Under the pieces are notes generated by a model. It was given only the letters and a program-made list of their open reading frames with translations, ran no database searches and was not told the origin of the DNA. Source: Hydractinia symbiolongicarpus (lineage: Eukaryota; Cnidaria; Hydrozoa; Anthoathecata; Hydractiniidae). Taken from it: 64,000 bases of DNA. Within the stretch, counting starts at the first letter, position 1. The number at the start of each line of letters is the position of its first letter. The DNA lies in assembly GCF_029227915.1 (NCBI RefSeq), contig NC_079879.1, positions 13,704,001 through 13,768,000 of the forward strand. The letters run 5' to 3'. This document shows positions 20,301 through 29,277 of this stretch, in pieces. A program made the translations under genes and the position numbers.

Positions 20301-21351
20301 GCAAAGGTGTGATATTAGGGTGTACGCGTTAGATTACATTCCGACTGTACTGTAGATAGAAAAAGTAAAATACGCGACAATCATTTAAAAAAATACGAGT
20401 AATTGTTGAGTCATTCTAAAAAAATTAAGTAGTTCGCCGTTCCTGACTCATAGTTTTGATGCAGGGTTGGGAGATTAAATTCTTTTTGTCTGATAAAATA
20501 ATATCATTCTGCTGTCTTGTTGAGAAATCCTGACCATTCAACATTCTATGGTAAGCAGTGACATTGCATCTATAATTATTGGTTACTCAATATTTTTTTG
20601 ATATCCATGGGAGTTCAAAATACCAAGAGTTGACTACACAAGACAAACCTTATTTATAGAATATTCTAATTCATTAGCACGATGAGCTGGATTCACATTC
20701 ACCTAACAGAAATAAGAATATAAAACGTAAAAAATGGTACAAGTATTTACTGTATATTATCAGAAATTGTACATACAACTATTAATCCTGCTTTTGCTGC
20801 AGCGAAGAGTGTGAACACCCACTCCATGTGATTCTGCCCCCATACTCCAACTCTATCACCTCTTTCTAGTCCAATCGCAAGAAAACCTGCAGCTAACTGG
20901 TCAACCTAAATCATAATATAATAAATCAAACTAATAAAAAGTAAATAGACATTCCTTATAGGAATATTTCAAATAATAAAATTTTATTTCTGCACAACTC
21001 TAGTAAAATCATAAAGGGAAAGTTTAGTTTTTGTATGAGTAATAGTTGTTCTCAAATTATTTTCAAATCAATAACTGTGACATATTTTAATGAAACAGTT
21101 TTAAGATGATAAAGAAATAAGAACTTACTAATTTTAAACTGCAAGTCTAACAGTATTCAATTATGGATATAATTACCTGCTCCAATAACTGGGAAAATGT
21201 AATACGTCTGTCATCATTGTGACAAACAATGGCTTCGTGATTGGGGAATTGTTCCGCTGCATCATTAAGAACTTGACCAACAGTTTTACCAATTAATTTA
21301 TCAGAAGATAAACCATGGTCATAGCTGACTGTGAGTCTTTCAAACTGGAGA
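5335..21351 (-). CDS. ACSF2: Acyl-CoA synthetase family member 2 (18 visible exons)
   Basis: ATP-dependent fatty-acyl-CoA ligase of the ANL superfamily. In vertebrates ACSF2 is mitochondrial and acts on medium-chain fatty acids. Exons, in gene order: 21177-21351, 20777-20905, 20649-20702, 19456-19574, 19106-19153, 18915-19032, 18156-18248, 17995-18053, 17581-17670, 17156-17247, 7723-7799, 7539-7646, 6994-7142, 6619-6673, 6005-6091, 5679-5731, 5552-5609, 5335-5403. Motifs seen in order: [34 protein letters not shown] (AMP-binding P-loop split by an intron), [63 protein letters not shown] and TISGK. All introns have GT-AG ends. About 544 codons are visible against ~615 in the human protein. The mitochondrial leader exon was not found upstream, and the final exon, with the catalytic-lysine tail, should lie left of the window beyond Polinton 1. 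Coding exons have no stops, so the gene looks intact despite two Polintons and one smaller element in its introns. Confidence 0.92.
8219..8502. repeat. Left terminal region of Polinton 2
   Basis: Terminal sequence AGAGATAGGGAAATGTATG followed by TTCTAGCGCA, shared with the right end of element 1. After about 35 bp it becomes unique and holds short direct repeats (cacagacgt twice near 8260-8280). No gene is visible before about 8503. Confidence 0.75.
8503..10560 (+). pseudogene. Protein-primed family B DNA polymerase, lacking the palm domain
   Basis: Remnant of the replication polymerase of Polintons. At the N-terminus, in shifted frames, is a SAP-like segment ([18 protein letters not shown], about 8570-8625). 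A basic segment follows (RPPKRPVRP...[11 protein letters not shown]) and is partly duplicated at 8690-8850. Next comes the region with ECFKW..IASLHH and YNWQGIEFP at 9090-9260, then a zinc-finger-like block with CHIC..., [13 protein letters not shown] and CNLRYKI at 9655-9780. The exonuclease II motif is [15 protein letters not shown] (9801-9845), a further exonuclease-domain block is KGVYPYEYM, and the reading ends with GLAWKAALK and [11 protein letters not shown]. It stops at about 10535 before the DxxSLYP-type and DTD palm motifs. Many frameshifts and stops are present. The last 90 bases of the open frame to 10630 are antisense to the integrase, so the polymerase was cut by a deletion there. 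Confidence 0.85.
10565..11537 (-). pseudogene. Polinton retroviral-type (DDE) integrase
   Basis: Integrase that inserts the element. The start is the ATG at 11537, chosen because TATAATAAAG lies just upstream; an earlier in-frame ATG at 11552 precedes that motif. The N-terminal helical region contains [12 protein letters not shown] and [11 protein letters not shown]. The catalytic core has the first Asp in HQFDLLYMF, the second in CDNGSEFK and the Glu in [13 protein letters not shown], so all three acidic residues survive. A frameshift at about 11090-11110, right after the second Asp, and a stop at 10730 break the frame. The C-terminal basic, chromo-like tail continues in another frame ([23 protein letters not shown]) to a stop at 10565. 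The tail overlaps the truncated polymerase reading on the other strand. Confidence 0.85.
11592..12107 (-). pseudogene. Polinton capsid-like protein, truncated, start codon lost
   Basis: N-terminal ~172 codons of the same protein as 1-289. Shared segments are [34 protein letters not shown] and [13 protein letters not shown], continuing to [19 protein letters not shown]. The usual start ATG has become ATA (at 12107) although the TATAATAAAC motif upstream is intact; in element 1 the aligned codon is ATG. The reading ends at 11592 after a few unrelated residues, far short of a 500-600 residue capsid protein, beside the integrase promoter. A deletion junction near 11600 explains this. Identity as major capsid protein is inferred from position and conservation. 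Confidence 0.55.
12139..13105 (+). pseudogene. Polinton coiled-coil/membrane protein (one frameshift)
   Basis: The ATG at 12139 follows CTAATAAA. The first ~175 codons are open: an acidic N-terminus, a Lys/Glu-rich coiled coil at about residues 110-175 (heptads around [17 protein letters not shown]). A frameshift at about 12665 moves the reading to the frame of 12662-13105. That part contains a block around [18 protein letters not shown] (hydrophobic), a Gly/Ala/Ser-rich linker, [24 protein letters not shown], and a C-terminal hydrophobic segment ending VVLYVRK. Homologue of 321-1637. A single change would separate it from an open gene, so it is the better preserved copy. Function unknown; a two-helix membrane protein carried on a coiled-coil stalk is the plain reading. 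Confidence 0.75.
13107..14297 (-). pseudogene. Polinton structural-type protein with Pro/Thr-rich tail
   Basis: The start is the ATG at 14297 (MEHQCLY), with TATTATAAATTTGG just upstream. The N-terminal 133 codons are open (blocks [17 protein letters not shown] and [19 protein letters not shown]). The frame then shifts near 13900 and again near 13735 through blocks GLTSEG, ESIRVYV, and [13 protein letters not shown]. The C-terminal third (13107-13475) is a low-complexity tail made of PP.HTT/PPKYTT repeats with His, Thr and Pro. It ends in one hydrophobic anchor ([16 protein letters not shown]) at the very C-terminus. Homologue of 1677-2300. A minor capsid or penton-type role is inferred only from conservation and location. 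Confidence 0.65.
14385..15058 (+). pseudogene. Polinton conserved protein of unknown function (copy 2)
   Basis: The ATG at 14385 aligns with the conserved start region ([23 protein letters not shown]). A local direct duplication of about 22 bp (gagggtgactagaattg twice, 14533-14572) breaks the frame. The middle ([19 protein letters not shown] to [12 protein letters not shown]) is open. A second shift near 14895 leads to the C-terminal frame ([30 protein letters not shown]), which ends with TAA at 15056-15058. The next gene's ATG follows at once (TAAATG), so the pair looks co-expressed. Function unknown. Confidence 0.65.
15059..15742 (+). pseudogene. Polinton helical protein with hydrophobic centre (copy 2)
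   Basis: The start is the ATG in AGAATAAATG at 15059. An early frameshift near 15095 leads to [14 protein letters not shown] clear central part follows: KKFKMHG, then a small-residue hydrophobic stretch ([19 protein letters not shown]). A shift near 15320 leads to the C-terminal part ([20 protein letters not shown], then long charged helices) with VQYVSG near the end. Compared with copy 1, which stops right after VSG, this copy reads about 22 residues further in a hydrophobic tail, probably read-through of a lost stop. Function unknown; recurrent in cnidarian elements. Confidence 0.65.
15763..16340 (-). pseudogene. Polinton conserved protein (copy 2)
   Basis: The start ATG at 16340 is preceded by ACAATAAAGAAG. 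The first ~80 codons (block [16 protein letters not shown] and a shifted LLIKTPE-like region) run to a stop at 16095. The following region is in another frame ([31 protein letters not shown]) and then a third ([19 protein letters not shown]), to a TAA at 15763. Homologue of 3780-4391. Two disruptions are visible. No catalytic motif recognised. Confidence 0.6.
16375..16530 (-). CDS. Small Cys-rich (zinc-ribbon-like) protein, copy 2
   Basis: Complete 51-residue reading, with ATG at 16530 and TGA at 16375. Cysteines occur as CKDC, CTCG, WYCYQEY and CIC, which gives enough ligands for one or two zinc sites. The core [12 protein letters not shown] is nearly identical to copy 1 at 4432-4578, although the flanking genes are broken. 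Likely a small metal-binding accessory protein; a regulatory or DNA-binding role is inference. Confidence 0.6.
   Translation of the reverse strand: MKQCKDCERILDVYDRCTCGRRLVVDGKMLWWYCYQEYITYNGGSCICEQD
16536..16727 (-). CDS. Small membrane protein of Polinton 2
   Basis: A 63-residue reading that starts MCVKCQTKF at 16727, with TATAATAA overlapping the ATG. A CxxC pair lies at the N-terminus, then one hydrophobic segment ([19 protein letters not shown]), then a Lys/Glu-rich C-terminal helix. It ends 5 bp before the ATG of the Cys-rich gene, so the two are probably transcribed together. No homologue is visible in element 1, where the 24-residue-repeat gene occupies this place. Function unknown. 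Confidence 0.5.
   Translation of the reverse strand: MCVKCQTKFNIFGTTAFMTFMAGIGISLPLMAIVISKESEKEKENGRRINDLQVRLYTFESES
16746..17155. other. Boundary between Polinton 2 and ACSF2 intron
   Basis: No terminal repeat of the element is seen. A short palindrome (atcttac...gtaagat) lies at 16759-16781. An open minus-strand reading of 83 codons (16817-17068) is basic and has no known motif; I do not call it a gene. The ACSF2 donor site is at 17155. Confidence 0.4.
19605..20352. mobile_element. TA-flanked inverted-repeat element (CAGTACAGTC family), short copy
   Basis: Starts CAGTACAGTCTGAATGTA and ends with its inverse (CGACTGTACTG), flanked by TA on both sides. This suits a Tc1/mariner- or pogo-like non-autonomous element. 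It carries three copies of a ~52-bp internal unit (around 19830-19975) of the same family as the long array at 41.2-41.8 kb. No open reading. It lies in an ACSF2 intron 30 bp from the acceptor of exon 19456-19574. Confidence 0.75.
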
Positions 21352-23030
21352 CTATAAAAACAAAAATAAAAATATATAGGTACAACTCTAACAAGCTGAT
21401 AGAAAGATGAAAAAGTAAGTAATAAACTGAAAACATTATAAAGTTTCAAGCTTCACTTTCTGCTCAAGGTCTTATCACAGCTCATTTTAAGCAATCATTG
21501 AATACTGATATAAAAAACATGATCCTGATTAATAATAAACTGAGGTCTTGTTTAAAATTTGGAAAAAGGGTCAAATTTGGAAGGTTGGATTGGATCTTTT
21601 TAGATCTAAATCCTTACACAATACATATCTTTGCTAAAGCCAGCACATCTCAATCCCTGGTATTCCAGACCTCTTGGACCATCACATGATTGTTCCATAA
21701 TTTGGAATTTCTAACTCAGCCTAAACATCTGCCAAGGTAGAACTTTAGCAGCCTACTGGTTGTAGAGCATTGATCAAGCGATGCTGTTTGCAATAAAAAA
21801 TTGTTAATAGGAATGCAGTTATAGGTATATACCTGAACAATACTAAAGTTTTATTTTATAACTTGCTTCAAAAATAAGGGTGATCAAATCTTGTGGAAAA
21901 AGCATTCTGGTGCACACCAGGGCTTTTCAGTTTAAATTTTGTCACAAATTAAGTCTTTTGAGGATTTCCCAGGGTCGTTATTACAACATGTATTTAATTT
22001 GATTTGTTCGCCCCAGCACATTTGTTTGCATTTGAAAAATCTAGCATTGGGAATGCAAGTATATGCATGATTTTAATGCACAGGGGTCAAAGAAAAATTG
22101 ATACTTGCCATAGCTTGCTTTTTTTTACAAAGACAAATCCAGAGTAAACACCATTTGCCTTTTGCCTTAGTGTCATAAAAAAAGCTGGCATTCTCCTCTT
22201 TTACTATTTGATGTGAATATGTACGTTCAAGTTTTTTGGTGCAACATCAATGTGCAAATAAACATAGTGCAATTTATTCTGTTTTATAAGGCAACAGTTT
22301 TGTTATATGGCTGACAATTCGTATTAACAAGCAAAAATTATCCAGCATAACAAAGGTGTTGTTGAGCAATGTTAAAAAATTGTTTTTTTGCAAACAAATT
22401 TAGCATCATAATGCAAGACTACATAATACTTACCCACCCATTCACTAGCAAACAGATGACGCTAAAACAAGCCAATAGAACAAAAAATATCATCAATGTA
22501 ATAAATTACGTGCTGAAACTACTATAGCCTAGAATGCATGTGCTACCCAATAAATATGTATGAGAGAGTGATACATTTTAAGCATTGCGGCAAGTGGAAA
22601 CTTAGTTTGATATAAAGAAATTTTAGCAGTCACCATAGGAAAAATGGACATACTGTTACATGAAAATGCGCTAACATAACTGGAGATATAACACCTGTAG
22701 GCAGTTAATTCCTAATAATTACAGCATATATATCTAATTTACCTACACTGCCATTTAAGTAATTAAGTTTACAAGACAGCTAATACAAGTAGACTGTATA
22801 TACAGTATAAATAACATGATAGATGATTTGCCAATGTTTAGCAGATTTTTTGTACATGTGCACACATTCTTGTAGGTAAAAAAGCAAGACCGTAAAGATT
22901 CTTTGGGAGCATAAGATCAAAATAGCACTGTGTCAGAAATACAGTTTTTAATTCTGTGATGTGTTTTTTCAACGTGAGATCCACTGGAATTATTTCTAAA
23001 GTCTATTTTGTGACTAAAATCGTTGCAATA
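21352..23030. other. AT-rich stretch, no gene recognised
   Basis: Expected place of the ACSF2 leader exon(s). One weak minus-strand exon candidate lies near 22436-22465 (good donor at 22430-22436, RHLFASEW reading), too short to accept. No repeats of note. Confidence 0.3.
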
Positions 23031-23039
23031 CTTGGCGAC

Positions 23040-25830
23040 TTGTCTCAGATGGAGCTAATAGCTGCTTGAAACATCATCATGTACCTCTTTCTGATTTAAT
23101 CTTTCATTAGCGGAGACCATAACTGGGAACAATAACAAGGTGGGGAATAACTAATGATTTCCAAAGAGTCAGCATCACGTTTTTTTCTCTGCTCTCGAAT
23201 GTTCGTAATATCCATCCAGTTATCCTGTTTGCCTTTGATATACGGTTTGAGATACGTTTATTAAATTTACAATCATTCGACATTCTAACTCCTAAGTCCT
23301 TCACAGTGATTTTTGTGTTAATCTTTTTTGACGTGTTACTTAGATATACAGAGGGTGGTTTCAAAGACTCAATCTTTCCATAACTTAGGTGTTTGAACTT
23401 ACACCCATTGAGTTTCACCCATATTATTTTCATTTGTCCACTTATAAATTATATTTAAATCACTTTGGAGTTTAAAGGTGTCCATAAGGCCAATGATCTC
23501 TTTTAGAATTTGTGTGTCGTCTGCAATGCTGTATGCTAAAGAATATTTTAAGTTCTGATTGATATCACCAACCATGATTAGAAAAAGTAGTGGGCCAAAA
23601 ACAGACCCTGATCCATTGTTAGCGGGTATAGATTTTACACTATTGACGTAAACATTTGTATTCTAGGAAAGATTTAATTTAACTTATCAGTTTGTCATTT
23701 ATACCAAGTTGCTTCAGTTTAGCAACTAAGATGGAGTGCTCTACTTTGTCAAATGCCTTGCTAAAATCTAAGTATATTGTATCTACATTTAAAAGATAGG
23801 ATTGTATCATAATAAGTCAGTAGCTGCAATAAACAGGAAAAACCTTCTCTAAAACCATGTTGTAAGTTGTTAAAAAGATTGTACTGTACAAGAAGATCAG
23901 CTATCTTCTTTTTTATGACTTTTTCAAATGTTTTAACATCTAAAGTCAATGCAACTGGTCGATAGTTGCCCACTTCGCCTTGGTCACCTCCTTTGAAGAT
24001 GGGTGCAATGTTTCCAGTCCTCCAAAAAAAAACTGGGGTGTTACACCTGCGTTGACACAATTTGACCAAAACAAAAGAAGTGGAGTTGCCATAGCATTCT
24101 TAATTTTTAAGAAATATGCAGGGACACCATCTGGGCCAGAAGCTGAATTCGCAGATAGAGCGTTAATTGCTTCAATTATATCATCAGTGGTAAGTGCAAT
24201 ATCTGTCATTACAGGAATGGTACAAGTTAAATCATTAGCATCAGCTGTTGAATTATGTTGCTTACTAAATACACTCATGTGTTGTTGTTGCGGGAGGTCA
24301 GCCATTTCTTTGCAATCATTAGTGAACTTCCGTTTACTTTTGTTCAATAATGGACCTATGGACCTTATTTTACTATAATTTTACGCATAGGAATAAAAAT
24401 ATTTCGGGTTTGTTTAAATGGAGGATATTGCTTTCTTTTTTTAGAGATAGTCTGCTTTCTTATATGACTGTTGCAGAGAAAGTTTAATGTCGACTAATCG
24501 TTCTTTTATTTATTTCACTTGTTTGCATTTAAAAGTTTTACGATGCTGCCTCATTAGTAGGCGACGATCCTTTTTTAAAGTTCCTTTTTTTGTTTTAAGC
24601 AGATCAAGCACATTACCACCATTGTGTGTAGGCTTATGAATGCATTGCACAAGTTGGAATTCGTTCATAAAACTCATAAAATCTAATGACACTTCTTTAT
24701 CTTCATTTGACTTGGAAGAAATCATATGGGTTTCCCAGTTTATAAAACACATCTGGGAAACTTTAATCATCGTTTTGAACTCTTTCGAACCTGATGGGTG
24801 ACCATGCATTGCATCATCAGGTTGTCGATACAATACTGCTATCAGCGAGTTACTGTGTTTGGAATATACAAAACAAGAATTCGTTTACGCCATTACTGTA
24901 TTCATGTGTCACTTTAAATCGGGTAGCAATGTCCTCTCACATGTAAACTGTAACTCCTCCACTTGATCAACCTCTTTTAGACTTTTTACTGTTCCTATCG
25001 CATCTGAAGAGTTTATATCCTTGTATTGACAATTCTGCATCTAAGTGATCATATAACCAGGTCTCGGGAAGTGCTATGAAAGTTTTAAACAGGCATGTGG
25101 GTGGGCAAATGGACACTCTGCACCCTTCCAGCCAAACTTACATGTTCCTTTTTGATAAAAGGGACACACCTTTTCCTATGATTGATGTGATCTCTATCAG
25201 CAGGAGGATATCACTGTCCTTGTTATCGTTGATGGAATCATACACATTGACAATGGGATTTACTAAATTAAGTCTATTGTTCTGATCATTTATATCATTC
25301 TGATCAATTACATCAAAACCAGCATGACTATTAGTTTAATAAAGCCTTGGGTTGAGAAGTATTATTATTATCATCATTAGAAATATCATCAGTAATAATG
25401 TCCTTTTCACGTAGTGCACAGAGGTAGTGTATACCAGGAATTTTAAAAAGTAGGTCTTGTGGTAAACCCACCTGATTTAATAGATTTATTGATGCCAAAA
25501 GCTCAAAATAATATTCTTTTCAGACCTCTTGACAACAGGAATGGTGCATAAATGGTGCATTACTCATGGTATATCAATACACTTCTTTACACATTTGACA
25601 TTTGTCTGGAAAATAATTTTTTACCTTCATAATTAGTGCATCTAATAAATCGTCCATGCGTTTTCTTGGATAAAAAAATGAATGTCCTACTAATAGTCTC
25701 TTTATTGAAGCTATTTAGCACTCTTTTTATCTGCTTGGTAGGTTTGGATGGATCGTAGGCTTGTAGGTAGTCTGTGATAGTAGTGTCTGGAACTCCAGTA
25801 CAAAGTTCAGCAAAATTCTTTTCCACTCTT
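23040..25830 (-). mobile_element. Non-LTR retrotransposon (LINE) ORF2 remnant
   Basis: Order on the minus strand: a short N-terminal region (25587-25826); an endonuclease-type domain with LPETWLYDHLDAELSI.GY (about 25000-25075) and SGGVTVYM; YRQPDD and HGHPSG near 24800 and a C-terminal block VLDLL near 24600; then reverse transcriptase blocks NSASGPDGVPAYFLK (24160-24120), GNIAPIFKGGD.GEVGNYRPVAL (about 24010-23950), NLQHGFREGFSC, GSVFGPLLFLI (about 23600), and KDLGVRMSNDCKFN near 23270. The catalytic FADD position is altered (SIADDTQI near 23535). Stops and frameshifts occur throughout. The block order suits the Jockey/CR1-like group; I cannot fix the clade. No poly-A or 3' repeat was identified, so both ends are approximate. 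Confidence 0.85.
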
Positions 25831-25849
25831 CAATATCATTTAGAAATGG

Positions 25850-26900
25850 TAAAATGACCATTGTTCTTCTCAACATCCTCCATTTCTTTTAAGGTGAGTG
25901 TAAAGGAAAAAAATGATTTTTTTTTCTTTTTCTTTTTTTCGTGAAATCAGGGCAAAATATACTAAACTTTTTAATTATAATTTTTTTTTTCAAAAATTCC
26001 ATCTGGATCTCTGTTTATTTTGTTTGTTTATGTTTACTCGCTAATAACGCTGTGATGATCTTTGTAACACTCTTTCTGTGTCATATGTGCTCACGTGCGC
26101 ATATTTCCTTCAAAATAAAAAACAATTTTGAAGGGCTGATATTTTTCTCACTTTCCAAAGAGAAAAATATCACGCTTTGAAAATGGAAAACCTGTCAAGT
26201 GCAAATTCAATGCCCCATGTGAGTAAAAACTTCAAAACTTTAAAACTTTTTTTCTCAGTGTTTATTTATTGATAAAATGGTATCTACATCTGAACTTTCT
26301 CTTACAAAACTAAATAACGTTTGTGTAGGAGAGCTGTTGTGAAATAAAGCTAAATAATATATCTAAAAAGGCTTCTTTTATTTTTTTGTAAAAACGTGTT
26401 TAATTTTTTTTACAGCCGCCTATGTGAAAGAAAATAAGTTGAAAAAGTAGCATTTGGAAGAATATGAAATAGTAAGAAAACTATAAAATTTTGAACAAAA
26501 TAGTAAAAACCCTTTATAGATACAGCCCAGCTGGGAAGAATAGTCAAAAAATTTTGAATAAAAATCCAGCGGTTTTGTAAGGGAAACATCAGTTAGGAGA
26601 GACTGGGGTAAATTTTGTATACACCTAAACCTCAAACGACCTTTATATTTTACCAAAAAAATCATATCACTCAATTGAGAAAAATAAAAGCTTCCAAAAT
26701 ATCTACATATCAGGTGATGAAAATGTTATTTAGAGATGATATTTGGATTATAAAAATCATGCGCACTTTCCTTTACACTCGCCTTAACCAAAACTTCGCA
26801 GAAAATGTTAATAAGCTGGTAGGGCTGATTACTGGTCACAGCCTTTCTGGTTGTAATTTCTCACTTTTTCACGGCAAGTATTAAGCTGGTAGGGCTGGTT
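25850..26900. other. AT-rich intergenic stretch
   Basis: No gene recognised. Short open readings here lack any motif. The phrase 'aagctggtagggctg' occurs twice (26811 and 26883), the second directly before the DNA transposon. Confidence 0.3.
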
Positions 26901-26929
26901 TAGGGATCGTCCACAAATTTCGTCTAAAT

Positions 26930-27190
26930 TCGGCTCATTTTAAATCGTCTTGTAAATTTGTTTTGTTCGTCTTAACTCTTTCATACGAGACGATTTTTTG
27001 TGATAACATTGTAGTGTCTTAACCGTCTTAATTCGTCTCATATCGTCTCCTGATAGTCACAAATTCGTCTCCGAATATCATATTTTAAAAACAAATTCGT
27101 CTCCGAATCGTCTCATTTCGTCTATGAATTTTCTTAATTCGTCTCAAATCGTCTCAATTCGTCTCTGCTATAATAAATTCGTCTCAAAAG
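26930..27190. repeat. Left subterminal 'cgtctc/cgtctt' repeat field
   Basis: More than fifteen copies of the hexamer cgtctc/cgtctt within aattcgtctc-like contexts. The same words fill the right end, so they probably are transposase binding sites. Confidence 0.7.
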
Positions 27191-27245
27191 TTGAAAAATA
27201 TTTTCGAACACTTCCGTGAGTTTAACACGAAACTTTAAAAATCTT

Positions 27246-27745
27246 GGCCAGGAGACCCAGCGTGATTTTGTTCCGTGAAAAAGAAATTATTCCATTGTTC
27301 TAGCGGAACGGCAGTGGCATAGCCTAGTTAACTAAGCTTTCTTCTTCAGTTGATAAAATGAGTTTCTCTCAAACTAAAGCTTAGACGCGAACGAATGACT
27401 CAGCGGAAACCCCGAGTTTAAATCGAACAATGTGACTAATCGCTTCGGAGGACATTTTAATTTATCTGTGAGTTGTTTACCAAGCTTGGTCAAATCTTAC
27501 TTTGGTAAAAACTTTGTAGAATACTAATGTTTGTTAGGGTGAGTGAAACCACTCGCTGGAATATTCGGGATGAAAAGGGCTTTCCCCGATAATAATCACG
27601 TGAGCAGAGAACAATAGAATTAGCCAATCAAAAAGCGCGGCCAGATTTTGGCCGCAGAAAAATCGTTTGAGACCCAGCGTAATTTTCCCACCTTAACTAC
27701 TCCGATTTCCCGGTGGTAAGAAAAATTACGCTGGGTCTCCTGGCT
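27246..27745. repeat. Nested fold-back element
   Basis: ggccaggagacccagcgtga at 27246 is inverted at 27723-27745. A tight inner hairpin (gagacccagcgtaatttt and its inverse) spans 27669-27740. A gcagtggca.agc word follows each outer arm. Likely a small non-autonomous element inserted in the larger transposon. Confidence 0.6.
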
Positions 27746-28620
27746 AGCAGTGGCACAGCTACTGATTAACTTAAGCTACATTGTTTGTACTCGTTCGATT
27801 GTTGAATGTTACGGTCTGTATATTTATCAAACTTGGCAACATTTTATCACAGCAAACTTCGTCGTTCGAAGCTGGAACTATGTTGTGGAAAAGCGAAACA
27901 AATCTCACAAAAAATATTATTATTGGTCGTGACAGATGGAATCTTGAGTTATTTTCGATATTTACTGGTAAGTATATCTGAAACTGAATTTAGCCATAAA
28001 TATTCTTTAAGATTAGGATTCTTTAAATATGTTGTTAGGAAGGAATATATAGATATTAAATATAGATAGTTAGATGCGAAACATAGCTCGTCTTTACTGG
28101 GAGATATATTCGAAATGGCTGGCGTTCCTCCGCAAACGTCACATCATCGAAAAACATTAAAATTAGCCAATCAAAAATCGCCGAAAATTTTCTTGAGGTA
28201 GAAAATAGCCTTAACATGGTATTCATTAACTAAACGAAACCAGTACACAGATCAGGGATAAAAGCAAAATTTATGTCAAGATGTTTGTTCTCAGGTGTAT
28301 TTAGGTGTATTTAGGTGTATTCTGCCTGTAATGGTTCGTACATTTCAGTATATTAGCTCTTTTTAACTTAATACATTTAAATGTTATGTTGGGGAGCTAA
28401 GAGAAACCGTCCTTTTCGAATTTTTCAAGAAGAAAAATGTAACAATTTTTATCTTCTGCTCTGTGTTCGAATCGTGATTCATTCATTGGTTTCAGAGGGT
28501 CAGAGCACACGTGCGAGTGAGTTGTCGTTTTTTTTATCAGTTTGATTCTTTTTTTAAGTATGTTATGAGAAACATAAACATGCTGAACCTATACCCGAAG
28601 AAAAGTTAAAATAGGGAGTT

Positions 28621-28683
28621 AATAAATTTTAGATATTTCTATTAACTATGATAAATCATAGTTAGAAATATCTAAAATTTATT
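28621..28683. repeat. Near-perfect AT-rich hairpin
   Basis: Arms of about 29 bases (aataaattttagatatttct and inverse) separated by about 4 bases, one small bulge. It lies inside the 4.4-kb transposon. Confidence 0.7.
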
Positions 28684-29277
28684 TTGTAAGACATTTTATT
28701 TTGTAAGGGAATAAAAAAAGTGCGAGAATAAAAAAGCGCGGAATAAATTAGAACAAATTCTTTTTCAAACAATATTAAAATAAAAACTTAAAATACGAAG
28801 ACAAGTCAGAATAAGGAGCTAAAAAATTTTATCTGAAATTTCCACGGTTTTAGGAAATCAATCATCTCAACATTTTACGTTATGCACGTTTTTTTTATAA
28901 GAAACCAGTCCATAAATACGTAGCTAAATACGTATGCAAAAACACTTTTACTTTGACCTTTCTGTGCCTAAGGTTTTTTATAGAATGCGAGAAAAAAAAA
29001 GTTCGGAACGTGAGAATTGACCTAAATAATTTCGTCTATTTATTTTATCAATCCGTGGTGTCCCTTATTTTCTGACTTGCCTTTCGACATTTTGAGTTAA
29101 TGATTTCATTTAAATTGTTTTTTATATTATTTTCAAATTCCTCCTTATGCTCCTTCCTGGCCTTCTGCAAAATTATTCCCATTCTTCGTGGTGACAACAC
29201 GTTTTTATTTTTGCCACCATTCAACCTGCCACCTGCTAATTCGGCAAGGGTGAAACGCTTACCCAGCTCTTTTTTAA

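Noticed and set aside
22430-22470. Possible ACSF2 leader exon
   Set aside because: Only about eight codons between a donor-like and an acceptor-like site; too little to support.
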